Of a DNA stretch of 64,000 nt, positions 16,167-25,887 are shown piece by piece. The notes beneath the pieces were generated by a model. The model ran no database searches. It was not told the DNA's origin and saw only the letters and a list, made by a program, of their open reading frames with translations. Origin of the DNA: Anaerolinea sp. (GTDB lineage Bacteria > Chloroflexota > Anaerolineae > Anaerolineales > Anaerolineaceae); NCBI GenBank assembly GCA_020725865.1, contig DYEC01000004.1, forward strand, positions 1 through 64,000, given 5' to 3'. A program made the translations under genes and the position numbers. The stretch's first letter is position 1, and each line of letters starts with the position of its first letter.

Positions 16167-16228
16167 ACTTGTGATGAATCTAAGTGAGAGCGGGCTTACC
16201 AGAAATCTGGCAAGCCCGCTCGCTTTTT
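16137..16228 (+). terminator. Attenuator (terminator/antiterminator) before hcs
   Basis: Region 1/2: CCGGA (16137-16141) with TCTGG (16148-16152). Region 2/3 (antiterminator): TCTGGTAAG (16148-16156) with CTTACCAGA (16195-16203), nine perfect pairs. Region 3/4 (terminator): GAGCGGGCTT (16188-16197) with AAGCCCGCTC (16212-16221), extended by CCAG/CTGG and followed by GCTTTTT. This is the textbook three-way attenuator layout. Confidence 0.85.
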
Positions 16229-16279
16229 ATATCAAGTAGATTGGAAGATCGTTAGGTAAATAAATATTGACCAGAATAG

Positions 16280-17482
<1,203 letters not shown>

Positions 17483-17492
17483 GGAGGATGCG

Positions 17493-18725
17493 ATGGGACA
17501 GACATTGAGTGAACAAATTCTTTCTCACGCTGCAGGTCGAACAGTGCGCAGTGGGGATTTTGTGGTGATTGAGCCGGACGTAGTGATGAGTCATGATTCG
17601 CTGACGCCAGGGATTATCAAGATTCTGCGCCAGGAACTGGGAATTGAGAAAGTGAAGTACCCAGAACGGCTGGTGTTCTCAATGGATCATGTTGCGCCAG
17701 CTTCAACAGTTGGCACAGCGGACGCGCAAAATTTGGTACGGCGTTTCGCCCAAGAGCACAATATCCGTTTATTTGAGGTTGGGCGAGGTATCTGCCATCA
17801 GGTATTGGTGGAAGAAAAGATTGCCATGCCCGGCAAGGTAGTGATCGGTTCTGACTCACATTCGACCAGCTATGGCGCAGTGGGGGCTTTTGGAACTGGA
17901 ATGGGTTCGACGGATGTTGCTTTGGCATGGGCGACAGGAAAAACATGGTTGCGTGTACCTGAAACATTACGGGTTACCGTGAAAGGTCGTTTCCGTATCG
18001 GGGTGGATGCTAAAGACCTGGCGCTCAAGTTATGCCGGGAAATCACAATTGACGGGGCAAATTACATGACAGTCGAGTATCACGGATTGGATTGGTTGCC
18101 GTTGTCCAATCGTCAGACGCTGGCGAGTATGGCGGTCGAGATGGGTGCTAAAGCAGGTATTGTTCCGCCGACTGGGGTAATTGCAGATGATTTTCCTGCG
18201 CCGAGCTGGTTATCTATTGATCCTGAAGCAGTGTACGCTAGAACGGTGGTTGTTAACCTCAATGACCTGGAACCACAAGTCTCTGTGCCGCACGCGGTGG
18301 ATAATGTGGCTGACGTTTCAGATGTCGCAGGAACGAAAGTGAGTGTGATATTCATTGGTACTTGTACTAACGGACGTTATGAAGACTTACGTATTGCAGC
18401 AGATATTCTACGTGGGAAGCGGGTTGCGAGTGGCGTGCGTCTGATTATCACGCCTGCATCCAGCCGAGAACTTAATCGTGCGGCAATAGATGGTACATTG
18501 TCTGTTTTGCTAGAAGCAGGGGCTACGCTGACTACTCCCGGTTGCGGGATGTGTATGGGGCGGCATCAGGGAACGCTGGGCGAAGAGGACGTTTGTCTTT
18601 CAACTGCCAATCGTAATTTCAAGGGGCGCATGGGATCGCCCAAAGCCAGGATTTATTTAGCGTCGCCGGCTGTGGCAGCTGCAACAGCTCTGAAAGGCGT
18701 TATTGCTGATCCACGTGAATTATAA
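17493..18725 (+). CDS. lysT: Homoaconitase large subunit
   Basis: A 410-residue aconitase-superfamily protein. The [4Fe-4S] ligands appear as GTCTNGR (about residue 290) and PGCGMCMGRHQG (about 353-361); the active-site segment SDSHSTSYGAVGAFGTGMG is intact. With LysU it isomerises homocitrate to homoisocitrate. Its length fits the LeuC/LysT two-subunit type. ATG follows AAGGAGG; lysU starts 14 bp downstream. Isopropylmalate isomerase (LeuC) is the main alternative, but the homocitrate synthase and LysW context favours LysT. Confidence 0.9.
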   Translation: MGQTLSEQILSHAAGRTVRSGDFVVIEPDVVMSHDSLTPGIIKILRQELGIEKVKYPERLVFSMDHVAPASTVGTADAQNLVRRFAQEHNIRLFEVGRGICHQVLVEEKIAMPGKVVIGSDSHSTSYGAVGAFGTGMGSTDVALAWATGKTWLRVPETLRVTVKGRFRIGVDAKDLALKLCREITIDGANYMTVEYHGLDWLPLSNRQTLASMAVEMGAKAGIVPPTGVIADDFPAPSWLSIDPEAVYARTVVVNLNDLEPQVSVPHAVDNVADVSDVAGTKVSVIFIGTCTNGRYEDLRIAADILRGKRVASGVRLIITPASSRELNRAAIDGTLSVLLEAGATLTTPGCGMCMGRHQGTLGEEDVCLSTANRNFKGRMGSPKARIYLASPAVAAATALKGVIADPREL

Positions 18726-18739
18726 GCGAGGAGGATAAC

Positions 18740-19234
18740 ATGGCTAGAGTATGGAAATTTGGTGCAGATATTGATACCGATCAGATTGTACCCGGTCGTT
18801 ATGCCCCTTATATGCGTCCGGATGCGGATGTGGGTGAAGCTGCATTTATTGAAGCACGACCAGAGTTCGCGAAAACTGCCCAACCGGGGGATGTGATTGT
18901 AGCGTTGGAGAATTTTGGATGTGGCTCCTCGCGCGAGTATGCTGTAGAAGCTTTGCGGCGGCGAAAAGTAGGAGCAATTTTTGCGCTGAGTTTTGCGCGA
19001 ATTTTTTACCGAAATGCGCTCAATCTAGGCATTCCGCTTTTTCAAGCACCAGAGATCGTTGAGGCACTTCAGGATGGTGACGAGATTACGCTGGATATTC
19101 CCAATGGGCGGTTGATACGGGGGGAGCAAGTCTTTCAGTTGCCGGAACTACCGAAATTTGCCCGAGATATTCTCTCGGCTGGCGGCATTATTCCCTATGT
19201 CCGTAAGTATGGGCGGTTTCCAGGAGAGGCGTGA
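18740..19234 (+). CDS. lysU: Homoaconitase small subunit
   Basis: A 164-residue swivel-domain protein of the LeuD/LysU type: FGADIDTDQIVPGRY at the N-terminus and GCGSSREYAVEALR, which closes over the active site of the large subunit. It pairs with LysT. GAGGAGG lies before the ATG and only 3 bp separate it from the next gene. Confidence 0.91.
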   Translation: MARVWKFGADIDTDQIVPGRYAPYMRPDADVGEAAFIEARPEFAKTAQPGDVIVALENFGCGSSREYAVEALRRRKVGAIFALSFARIFYRNALNLGIPLFQAPEIVEALQDGDEITLDIPNGRLIRGEQVFQLPELPKFARDILSAGGIIPYVRKYGRFPGEA

Positions 19235-19237
19235 GAA

Positions 19238-20257
19238 ATGTTTTCATTATGTGTGATTGAAGGGGATGGCATTGGGAAAGAGGTGATCCCAGCGGCGGTT
19301 GAGGTGTTGAAAGCTGTTATTCCAGATTTGTACATTCACGCGGCGCAGGCAGGATGGCAGACTTTTCAAGAGCACGGAACTTCCGTGCCGACTGAAACTC
19401 TCACCGCAGTGCGAAAATGCGGTGCAGCACTGTTTGGGGCAGTTTCTTCGCCTTCTGGCAAAGTAGAGGGCTATCGCAGTGCTATTTTGACCCTGCGCCA
19501 AGAGCTGGATTTATATGCAAATGTCCGTCCGGTGCGTAGCCTGCCGCGCCTTTCGCCCCGGCAGGATGTAAATCTGGTCATCATGCGCGAGAATACCGAA
19601 GACTTATATGTCGGACGCGAGCGCATGGAAGAGGATAGTGCTGTGGCTGAGCGAGTGATCACGAGACGTGCGTCTCAGCGTATTGGAAGACGTGCAGTGG
19701 AAGTACTTCGTATAGAGAACTTTCAGCGGCTGACCATCGTTCACAAAGCCAACATTCTACCACTTACTGATGGGCTGTTTCGTGACACGGTGTGTGCTAC
19801 TGTGCAGGAAATGCGTCATCCGGGGGAGAATTGGGCTGTAGATGAGCTGCTGGTGGATACGGCAGCTTATCAACTGGTCAGCCATCCGCACACTTTTGGG
19901 GTACTGGTGACTACAAATCTGTTTGGCGATATTCTTTCAGACGAAGCGGCTTTCTGGTGTGGAGGGATGGGGTTGGCTCCCTCGCTTAATTGGGGGGATG
20001 AGATTGCTATTGCTGAGCCTGTGCATGGTTCGGCGCCGGATATTGCTGGCAGAGGCATTGCCAACCCAATCGCGGCGATCTTAAGCGCCGCTCTACTGGT
20101 GCGCTATTATTGGAATCTTCCCCAAGTTGCCTGGCAAATTGAGAATGCAGTTCGGCGGGCGCTGGAGTTTGATATACAAGTCTCGGGTAGCCAGTTAAAA
20201 CCAGATATACCAACCGAGGCGGTTCTCAAGGCAATTCTTACGCGGTTGAACGATTGA
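19238..20257 (+). CDS. Homoisocitrate dehydrogenase
   Basis: A 339-residue beta-decarboxylating dehydrogenase: CVIEGDGIGKEVIPAAV, the substrate-specificity region GAVSSPSGKVEGYRSAILTLRQ, LYANVRPVRS, VHKANILPLTDGLF, TTNLFGDILSDEA and EPVHGSAPDIAG. It oxidises homoisocitrate to 2-oxoadipate, the keto acid that a LysN-type aminotransferase then converts to aminoadipate. The region at residues ~67-85 resembles Thermus homoisocitrate dehydrogenase more than LeuB. Some of these enzymes also accept isocitrate. Confidence 0.9.
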   Translation: MFSLCVIEGDGIGKEVIPAAVEVLKAVIPDLYIHAAQAGWQTFQEHGTSVPTETLTAVRKCGAALFGAVSSPSGKVEGYRSAILTLRQELDLYANVRPVRSLPRLSPRQDVNLVIMRENTEDLYVGRERMEEDSAVAERVITRRASQRIGRRAVEVLRIENFQRLTIVHKANILPLTDGLFRDTVCATVQEMRHPGENWAVDELLVDTAAYQLVSHPHTFGVLVTTNLFGDILSDEAAFWCGGMGLAPSLNWGDEIAIAEPVHGSAPDIAGRGIANPIAAILSAALLVRYYWNLPQVAWQIENAVRRALEFDIQVSGSQLKPDIPTEAVLKAILTRLND

Positions 20258-20276
20258 ACCGATTTGGAGGTAGATG

Positions 20277-21131
20277 ATGAAAATCGCTGTATTATATTCA
20301 CGAGTGCGTGTTGAGGAAAAATGGCTGTTTGAGGCACTGGAAAAACGCGCAATACCTTATGATCGCCTTGATGACCGGGAGGTGGCATTGCGGTTATCTG
20401 ATTCTTCAGTATGGACGCAGTACGATGTAGTGATTGAACGCAGCCTTTCCTTCAAGAACGGTTTGTACATCTCACAGGTTTTGAATGCTTGGGGGATTCC
20501 CACGGTTAACATGGCGCACGTTGCTGCTACCTGTGGCGATAAGCTGGCGACTTCGGTAGCGCTTCAACGCGCTGGTGTGCCGCAGCCGGAAGTTTGGGTG
20601 GCTTTTACTCCTGAGGCTGCGCTGGAAACAATGGAACGCATCGGATATCCGGTGGTTCTTAAGCCGGTCATTGGTTCCTGGGGTCGGCTGTTGGCAAAAA
20701 TCAACGACCGCGAGGCTGCCGAAGCGATCCTTGAGCACAAGGACGTGTTGGGGTCGTTTCAGCATTCGGTGTTTTATATTCAGGAATATATTAAAAAGCC
20801 TGGGCGGGATATTCGTTCTTTCGTTATCGGTGACCGCACGGTGTGTGCGATTTATCGCAGTTCGCCTCATTGGATCACCAACACTGCTCGCGGCGGTAGA
20901 GCAGAAATTTGCCCGGTGACACCAGAGCTAGATCGCATCAGCGTTGCAGCGGCACAAGCTGTGGGTGGGGGAGTGATTGCGATAGATATCCTTGAAGACC
21001 CGATACGCGGTTATCTTGTGAATGAAGTCAATCACACAATGGAGTATCACTCAACCGTTCCACTAACCGGTGTGGATATTCCCGGTATGATTGTAGACTA
21101 TGCACTGTCGCTAGTACCGCAAAGGGTGTAA
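20277..21131 (+). CDS. Second LysX/ArgX-type LysW ligase
   Basis: A 284-residue ATP-grasp paralog of LysX at 10983. The two share most residues by eye, including [81 protein letters not shown] and [12 protein letters not shown]. It lacks the C-terminal tail of the first copy. ATG 20277 (6 nt after GGAGG) is preferred over 20274. One copy may act on aminoadipate and the other on glutamate (ArgX role), as in archaea that use LysW for both pathways; which does which cannot be told here. Last gene of the operon. Confidence 0.88.
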   Translation: MKIAVLYSRVRVEEKWLFEALEKRAIPYDRLDDREVALRLSDSSVWTQYDVVIERSLSFKNGLYISQVLNAWGIPTVNMAHVAATCGDKLATSVALQRAGVPQPEVWVAFTPEAALETMERIGYPVVLKPVIGSWGRLLAKINDREAAEAILEHKDVLGSFQHSVFYIQEYIKKPGRDIRSFVIGDRTVCAIYRSSPHWITNTARGGRAEICPVTPELDRISVAAAQAVGGGVIAIDILEDPIRGYLVNEVNHTMEYHSTVPLTGVDIPGMIVDYALSLVPQRV

Positions 21132-21137
21132 ATAAAG

Positions 21138-22034
21138 CTAATTGTTTTGTTGATTGGATTCCCATTGCACAAACCCCACGCCGATAACCACGATGAGCAT
21201 ACCGATAATTTTCGTGAGGCTTAACCTTTCCTCCAGTATCCACCAAGCCAGCACAGCCGTGACAAGCGGCGAAAGATTGAGCAGCATGTTCATCTCAAGC
21301 GCGGTGAGGTTTTGCAGAGAGTGGTTATAGAGGATGTAAGCCAGCGCAGTGTTAACAACTGCCAACCAGAACATTACCCCAAGCGATTGAGCGGTTAAGA
21401 TGGGTATTCCTTCAAGGGGAAGCGCTACGATGAAAAGGAGGCCCCCGCCAATACCTAACGGGACGGCGGTTAAAGTGAGTGTGTCCAATTGCCTGACACG
21501 GGTGATTTCACGTCCCAAAATGCCGAAGAACATAAAAGCGATCAAAGCGAGAAACACAATCAGGATGCCGGTTGGCTCTCCTAACTGTAATCCTGATGAA
21601 AAAAACAGCACACTACCGGCTATAGATATCAGTACCCCAGCAACTTGCCATTTTGTTGGTAATTCTCTTAGCCAGAAGATACTAGCGAATAAAATGGTCA
21701 GCGGAGATAGACTCATTAGGAAAGAAACGGTGGTGGCGGGTAGAAATTTCAACCCCCAGAAGAGTGCGCCATTCCCAATTGTGTAGGCACTGACGCCAAT
21801 AAGGAACAATCGTCCCCAAAGCTTTTTGGTTATTGTTGGTCTAGGCGTGTTCGGTCGGAAAAGAAAGGGTGTCAGAACTAGAAAAGCCAGAAAATAACGA
21901 AATCCCGCAATGGTGAGTGGGCCTACATCCTGTAATCCGGTTTTTACCAACACAAATGAAGAAGCCCAAATCGCTGCTGTCAACACCGCTTCGCCAATGG
22001 CAATAATTCTTTGGGCTTCGGCGGAGTTTTTCAT
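21138..22034 (-). CDS. EamA/DMT-family transporter
   Basis: A 298-residue protein with about ten hydrophobic spans in two five-helix halves, the EamA (drug/metabolite transporter) pattern. Seen: EAVLTAAIWASSFVLVKTGL at the start and ALEMNMLLNLSPLVTAVLAWWILEERL near the end. Many members export amino acids or metabolites; convergence with the lysine operon (6 bp apart) is suggestive but not evidence of substrate. No clear ribosome binding site precedes the ATG; TATAAC lies 4 nt upstream. Confidence 0.87.
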   Translation of the reverse strand: MKNSAEAQRIIAIGEAVLTAAIWASSFVLVKTGLQDVGPLTIAGFRYFLAFLVLTPFLFRPNTPRPTITKKLWGRLFLIGVSAYTIGNGALFWGLKFLPATTVSFLMSLSPLTILFASIFWLRELPTKWQVAGVLISIAGSVLFFSSGLQLGEPTGILIVFLALIAFMFFGILGREITRVRQLDTLTLTAVPLGIGGGLLFIVALPLEGIPILTAQSLGVMFWLAVVNTALAYILYNHSLQNLTALEMNMLLNLSPLVTAVLAWWILEERLSLTKIIGMLIVVIGVGFVQWESNQQNN

Positions 22035-22064
22035 TGCTGTTATAGTGAAGAGCAGTGGTTTACC

Positions 22065-22616
22065 TCATGGCGTAACTGCTCGGCTTGCCAGCATGCCTAG
22101 CAGAGGCAGTAGAAGGACAATGAGAAACAAGATAGAAAGTCCCCAGTTGAGCCAGCGTATGTTGGGATGTCGAACCCAGTAAAACACCAGTGCAGAAAGC
22201 AAAAATGATTGCGTAAGAACTTCTGATAGGCCGGCAAGTTGACCCTTCAGGGGAATGATGGTGTAGACGAAACCTTCTATTGAGCCTGGTGTCGGTCCGA
22301 AAGTGGAGAAAATTCCCACGAAAACTAACATCACCCAGGCGGTTAGCCAGCCTCTTTTGCTTGAAAACAAACTGTTGCGAAGCAAATAGAAGACAATTCC
22401 AAAAAGTAAACCTCGCAACGGCTGGAAGAGAACACCAAGGGCTACAATTGGATCATCGGTTGGACGCATAAAGGCGTTCATGGGTGGTTCGGCAAACCGA
22501 GCGCTGTAATTGAATAGTGAGAAAGCAACCAACCCAATAATAAAGTAAGTGATCGTGTGGACAATGATGGTGCGAAGGGTTATTCCCCAGAAGGTCATTT
22601 GAGAAGTGGTATTCAT
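22065..22616 (-). CDS. Membrane protein of unknown function
   Basis: A 183-residue hydrophobic protein with about five to six predicted spans (for example IVHTITYFIIGLVAFSLF and LNWGLSILFLIVLLLPLLG). I do not recognise the family. The start MNTTSQM at 22616 is chosen because a -10 box TATAGT (22628-22623) lies 6 nt ahead, implying a leaderless message; the frame is open for 15 more codons upstream. It precedes the EamA gene in the same direction. Confidence 0.6.
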   Translation of the reverse strand: MNTTSQMTFWGITLRTIIVHTITYFIIGLVAFSLFNYSARFAEPPMNAFMRPTDDPIVALGVLFQPLRGLLFGIVFYLLRNSLFSSKRGWLTAWVMLVFVGIFSTFGPTPGSIEGFVYTIIPLKGQLAGLSEVLTQSFLLSALVFYWVRHPNIRWLNWGLSILFLIVLLLPLLGMLASRAVTP

Positions 22617-22711
22617 GTATATACTATAATACCACAGGATTTTAGAGGAAAAATCAGACAATCGGGACCTTTCGGATGTAAGCCTAAAAATTCTCTATTG
22701 CCTGGAAGATT

Positions 22712-23830
22712 TCAGGAATCAAGGATACGATATGTTGGTTGGGGGAATTTTGGATGGAAAGCATCGCTTTGTTCGATATGCATAGAACCACCGAATTTTC
22801 TTGCTGCCTGTTCAAAACAGTTATTGATTAATATTCGCAGAGCTTGGGCTTCCATTTCAACGCGCGCATTGACCATCAGGTGAATTTCCCCGCTGTGGAG
22901 TGAAGGCAGGTTTTCATCCCACTTTGGTGTTTCTACTGTGGTGAAACTTAGCTTGATGTCTGGGCCAGCATTAGAACTGACCAGAAACTTGAGATGACCG
23001 ATGGTTATCTTGTGAGCCGTTAGGTTAGCCAAAATATCGTTAATTGACTCAATAAGCGTGGCTCTAGCGTGTTCAGCAGGTACTGAGATTATGAGCGTTT
23101 CATCTAGCCATGCCAGTTGTGCTTCACCTGCTCCGTATCGCTGATAGTCTATAGATAGGGGAACAATAGGATACATGGAGTTCCTGTTCTCAATTCTATT
23201 CAACCATGCGGTGATACCGTCTGGGGCAAGTGAATTTTGGCCGATGATTTCCTTGGTGGGATAACGTTGTCTCGCTGACTCAATAAGCTCCTGCTGAATT
23301 GGAGGCGAAACCAAATCAATTTTGTTAATGATCAGCAAGTCTGCCTCTTCAATTTGCTGATCAAAAATGTAGATCACATTATCACTAAAGGGTAACGGCA
23401 AGTCCTTCAGGCGCAATCGCAACAAACGGGCATCAGTAAATACGGATAGGCTGGCAGGGATGTATGCTGTCTGGCGCAATTGCAACAGCGGCTTAATAAC
23501 CGTGGCAACTAAGTCAGCGCATGAACCTACTGATTCAGCAAAGATGATATCCGGTTTAACCTGTTGTTCAAGTGTATGGATTTGTTTCTCCAGGTCATTG
23601 TAATTGCAGCAAAAACATCCGCCATTTACTTCTACGGTTGGTAAGTCTGACAGCTTGAAGAAGGCTGTATCTACCAGATACTTGCCCTGATCATTAGTGA
23701 CTACACCAACTCTGACTCCGCGTTTCATTAAGGCTTTAGCGGCAGCGATAATCGCTGTGGTTTTACCGCTGCCCAGAAAGCCGCCTACTAGATGCAAGCG
23801 GTAGGTATTATCCGCGCTCAACCTTGTCAA
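22712..23830 (-). CDS. CobW/G3E-family GTPase of the methyltransferase cluster
   Basis: A 372-residue P-loop protein: Walker A GGFLGSGKTT (residues 16-25), the metal-binding motif GGCFCC (70-75), and the guanine motif NKID. G3E proteins such as CobW, HypB and UreG insert or traffic metals into enzymes. The C-terminal part lacks an obvious CobW_C signature. The start is TTG 23830 inside the end of the preceding gene (23-nt overlap), so it is cotranslated with the UroD-like gene. A role in loading or reactivating the corrinoid cofactor is an inference from context. Confidence 0.8.
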   Translation of the reverse strand: MTRLSADNTYRLHLVGGFLGSGKTTAIIAAAKALMKRGVRVGVVTNDQGKYLVDTAFFKLSDLPTVEVNGGCFCCNYNDLEKQIHTLEQQVKPDIIFAESVGSCADLVATVIKPLLQLRQTAYIPASLSVFTDARLLRLRLKDLPLPFSDNVIYIFDQQIEEADLLIINKIDLVSPPIQQELIESARQRYPTKEIIGQNSLAPDGITAWLNRIENRNSMYPIVPLSIDYQRYGAGEAQLAWLDETLIISVPAEHARATLIESINDILANLTAHKITIGHLKFLVSSNAGPDIKLSFTTVETPKWDENLPSLHSGEIHLMVNARVEMEAQALRILINNCFEQAARKFGGSMHIEQSDAFHPKFPQPTYRILDS

Positions 23831-25178
23831 TTTCCTCCAGTAGTTCGCGCGTGCTTGGGATAATAGAAGAAAACTTCAGCTCGCCATTAATTAAGATACA
23901 TGGCAAATGGGTAATACCCAATTTCTTAACCCGAGCCACATTTTCTGGCTGGGTAATCTTGTATTCGATGACATCAATGGCACCGTTCAGTTCTTGAGCG
24001 GCACGCTTGGCAGCACTGTACATATACGAACAAGCAGCACATGTGTCCGAGTCAATTGTAAAAACCTCGACCAGCGGGCGTTTGAGATTGGTATAGTTTG
24101 GCAACGTCACTTCGATAGCAGACTCAACGCTTTGGTAGTTTTCTAGGATTTTTCGTGTTTGCTCAGGTTCGCGAACTGCACGCATGACCCCAATAACATT
24201 TTCCACTGGTACATCGTAAGGCATATCACAACCTGGTGCTATGACGAGGTTGTGATGATCAAGTTTATCCAGCAAATCAATGACGTATGCCATGTTATCC
24301 TGCTGTGTTCCGAGCAACATGCGCGTGGTCAGTGGAATGTTGCCCCCCAATGTGATGTTGTAGCGGTCGGTGATCTGTTTGGCGGCAACCATGTCAATAT
24401 TTTCATCAATAAAAATTGAGTCTGGGCTGGTCTGGCACATGACTTCAATATTTTTGGTTGCATCGCCGCAGACAAAGAACGAAGAGAGTGCATCTTTTGT
24501 TCGTAAATAGTCGAAAATCGCACTGAATGGTTCGCTCATAAAACGTTTGAAGTGGCGTGGTGAGATTTGTGAGACCAGTGGGTCAACAACGGCGATAACA
24601 TCCATACCAGCTTCAAGATAATAGTCTGCAATGCGAAAGGCAACCTGCGTGGTATAGGAAAGTAAGTCGGTGAGGAAATCTGGATGGTCAACGCTGTCAA
24701 TGAAAATGTCTGTGCCTCGTAAGTGCGAAGCAAGTGTGAATGGCCCGGTGACCAACCCGAAAAGGGCGGTTTTTTCTCCAACCACTTGCTTCATGCGTCG
24801 CATCACATCCAGAATTATCGGCAGGCGTCCATCGTCTGGCTGTGGCAGATGGGTGGGAATGGTCATATCTTGTGCCAATGGATGTGAGGCAACTGAAGGC
24901 GGTGCAGTTTCTGACCAGAGTAACTGGCAACCTAGAATCTCGGCTTCGACCTGCAGATCAAATACAACCGGTTGCCCGTCCGGTTGATACACCTCGTTGA
25001 CCATAATCAGTGCCTCAAAAAGTTTACCACCATCAGTAAGGATTTCTCGTCCGCTATATCCTTTCAACTTGCCAGCATGAACGCCTGCAAAAGGTACCCA
25101 AGGCACCTGATCAGTTTTTTCATGTCGCAATACAGCTAGAAGTAGTTGCCTGCCATCAAGTGGTGATAGTTTAGCCAT
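23808..25178 (-). CDS. UroD/MtaA-like methyltransferase fused to a thioredoxin-like domain
   Basis: A 456-residue protein. Residues ~1-350 form a uroporphyrinogen decarboxylase-type barrel as in MtaA/CmuA methyltransferases, which move methyl groups between a corrinoid protein and a thiol or folate. MtaA-type zinc sites use His-x-Cys plus a distant Cys; here the equivalents are Phe235-Val-Cys237 and Cys317, so the His is missing. Residues ~370-456 are a thioredoxin/glutaredoxin-like domain with CAAC at 380-383 and the cis-Pro motif HLPC. ATG follows AAGGAA. It overlaps the CobW-like gene. Confidence 0.82.
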   Translation of the reverse strand: MAKLSPLDGRQLLLAVLRHEKTDQVPWVPFAGVHAGKLKGYSGREILTDGGKLFEALIMVNEVYQPDGQPVVFDLQVEAEILGCQLLWSETAPPSVASHPLAQDMTIPTHLPQPDDGRLPIILDVMRRMKQVVGEKTALFGLVTGPFTLASHLRGTDIFIDSVDHPDFLTDLLSYTTQVAFRIADYYLEAGMDVIAVVDPLVSQISPRHFKRFMSEPFSAIFDYLRTKDALSSFFVCGDATKNIEVMCQTSPDSIFIDENIDMVAAKQITDRYNITLGGNIPLTTRMLLGTQQDNMAYVIDLLDKLDHHNLVIAPGCDMPYDVPVENVIGVMRAVREPEQTRKILENYQSVESAIEVTLPNYTNLKRPLVEVFTIDSDTCAACSYMYSAAKRAAQELNGAIDVIEYKITQPENVARVKKLGITHLPCILINGELKFSSIIPSTRELLEEIDKVERG

Positions 25179-25226
25179 AGAACTATTCCTTGCACTTTGT
25201 AAATCTAATCTTCAGATAGCTAATTT

Positions 25227-25865
25227 TCAGGCACCTATCAGCGACTTTGCCAGTGTGACTGCTTGGCTAGCATCTGGAGCGGTGCCATCGGCACCAATTT
25301 CTCGAGCAAATTCAGGAGTTACCGGGGCACCACCAACCATCACCTTTACCTTATCACGTAATCCCGCTGCTTTTAAAGCATCAATGGTAACTTTCATGTT
25401 GGGCATAGTGGTAGTGAGCAGTGCAGACATAGCCACGATATCCGCCTGATATGCTTGCACTGCTTCAACGAATCTTTCTGGACTAACATCTGATCCAAGG
25501 TCAATAATTTCAAAGGAAGCGCCTTCCAACATCATGCATACCAGATTTTTGCCAATGTCATGAAGGTCGCCCTTAACGGTGCCAGCAACAACCTTGCCAG
25601 CAGCTTTTACATCCGCTTGCACCAATTTGGGTTTCAGGAGTGCTAAACCGGCTTGCATAGCACGTGCGGCAACCAACATCTCTGGAACAAAGTATTCCCC
25701 TTCTTCAAATAACCTTCCCACTTCAGCCATAGCGGCTACCATGCCCTGATTCAAAATTGTCTCTGGTGGCAAGCCATTATCCAGAGCTTCTTGAACTTTG
25801 GCGGTTACCTGATCTTTGTTTCCGTCAATAATGCCATCATAAATTGCTTGTAACAATGCTTCCAT
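25227..25865 (-). CDS. Corrinoid (cobalamin-binding) methyltransferase protein, MtaC-like
   Basis: A 212-residue B12-binding protein: an N-terminal helical cap (residues 1-85, ETILNQGMVAAMAEVGRLFEEGEYFVPEML in part), then the Rossmann-like B12 domain with DLHDIGKN at 100-107 (His102 as lower axial ligand) and VGGAPVT. It accepts the methyl group from the MtaB-type enzyme next door. AGGAGG precedes the ATG and the gene follows mtaB by 22 bp. Related proteins serve methylamine or methoxy-aromatic systems; the MtaB neighbour points to methanol. Confidence 0.92.
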   Translation of the reverse strand: MEALLQAIYDGIIDGNKDQVTAKVQEALDNGLPPETILNQGMVAAMAEVGRLFEEGEYFVPEMLVAARAMQAGLALLKPKLVQADVKAAGKVVAGTVKGDLHDIGKNLVCMMLEGASFEIIDLGSDVSPERFVEAVQAYQADIVAMSALLTTTMPNMKVTIDALKAAGLRDKVKVMVGGAPVTPEFAREIGADGTAPDASQAVTLAKSLIGA

Positions 25866-25887
25866 TATGTCCTCCTAAAAGAAATTT

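Noticed and set aside
17493-20257. LeuC-LeuD-LeuB leucine genes
   Set aside because: The families overlap, but the linkage to homocitrate synthase and LysW genes and the dehydrogenase specificity region favour lysine enzymes; no leuA-type regulatory domain is present.
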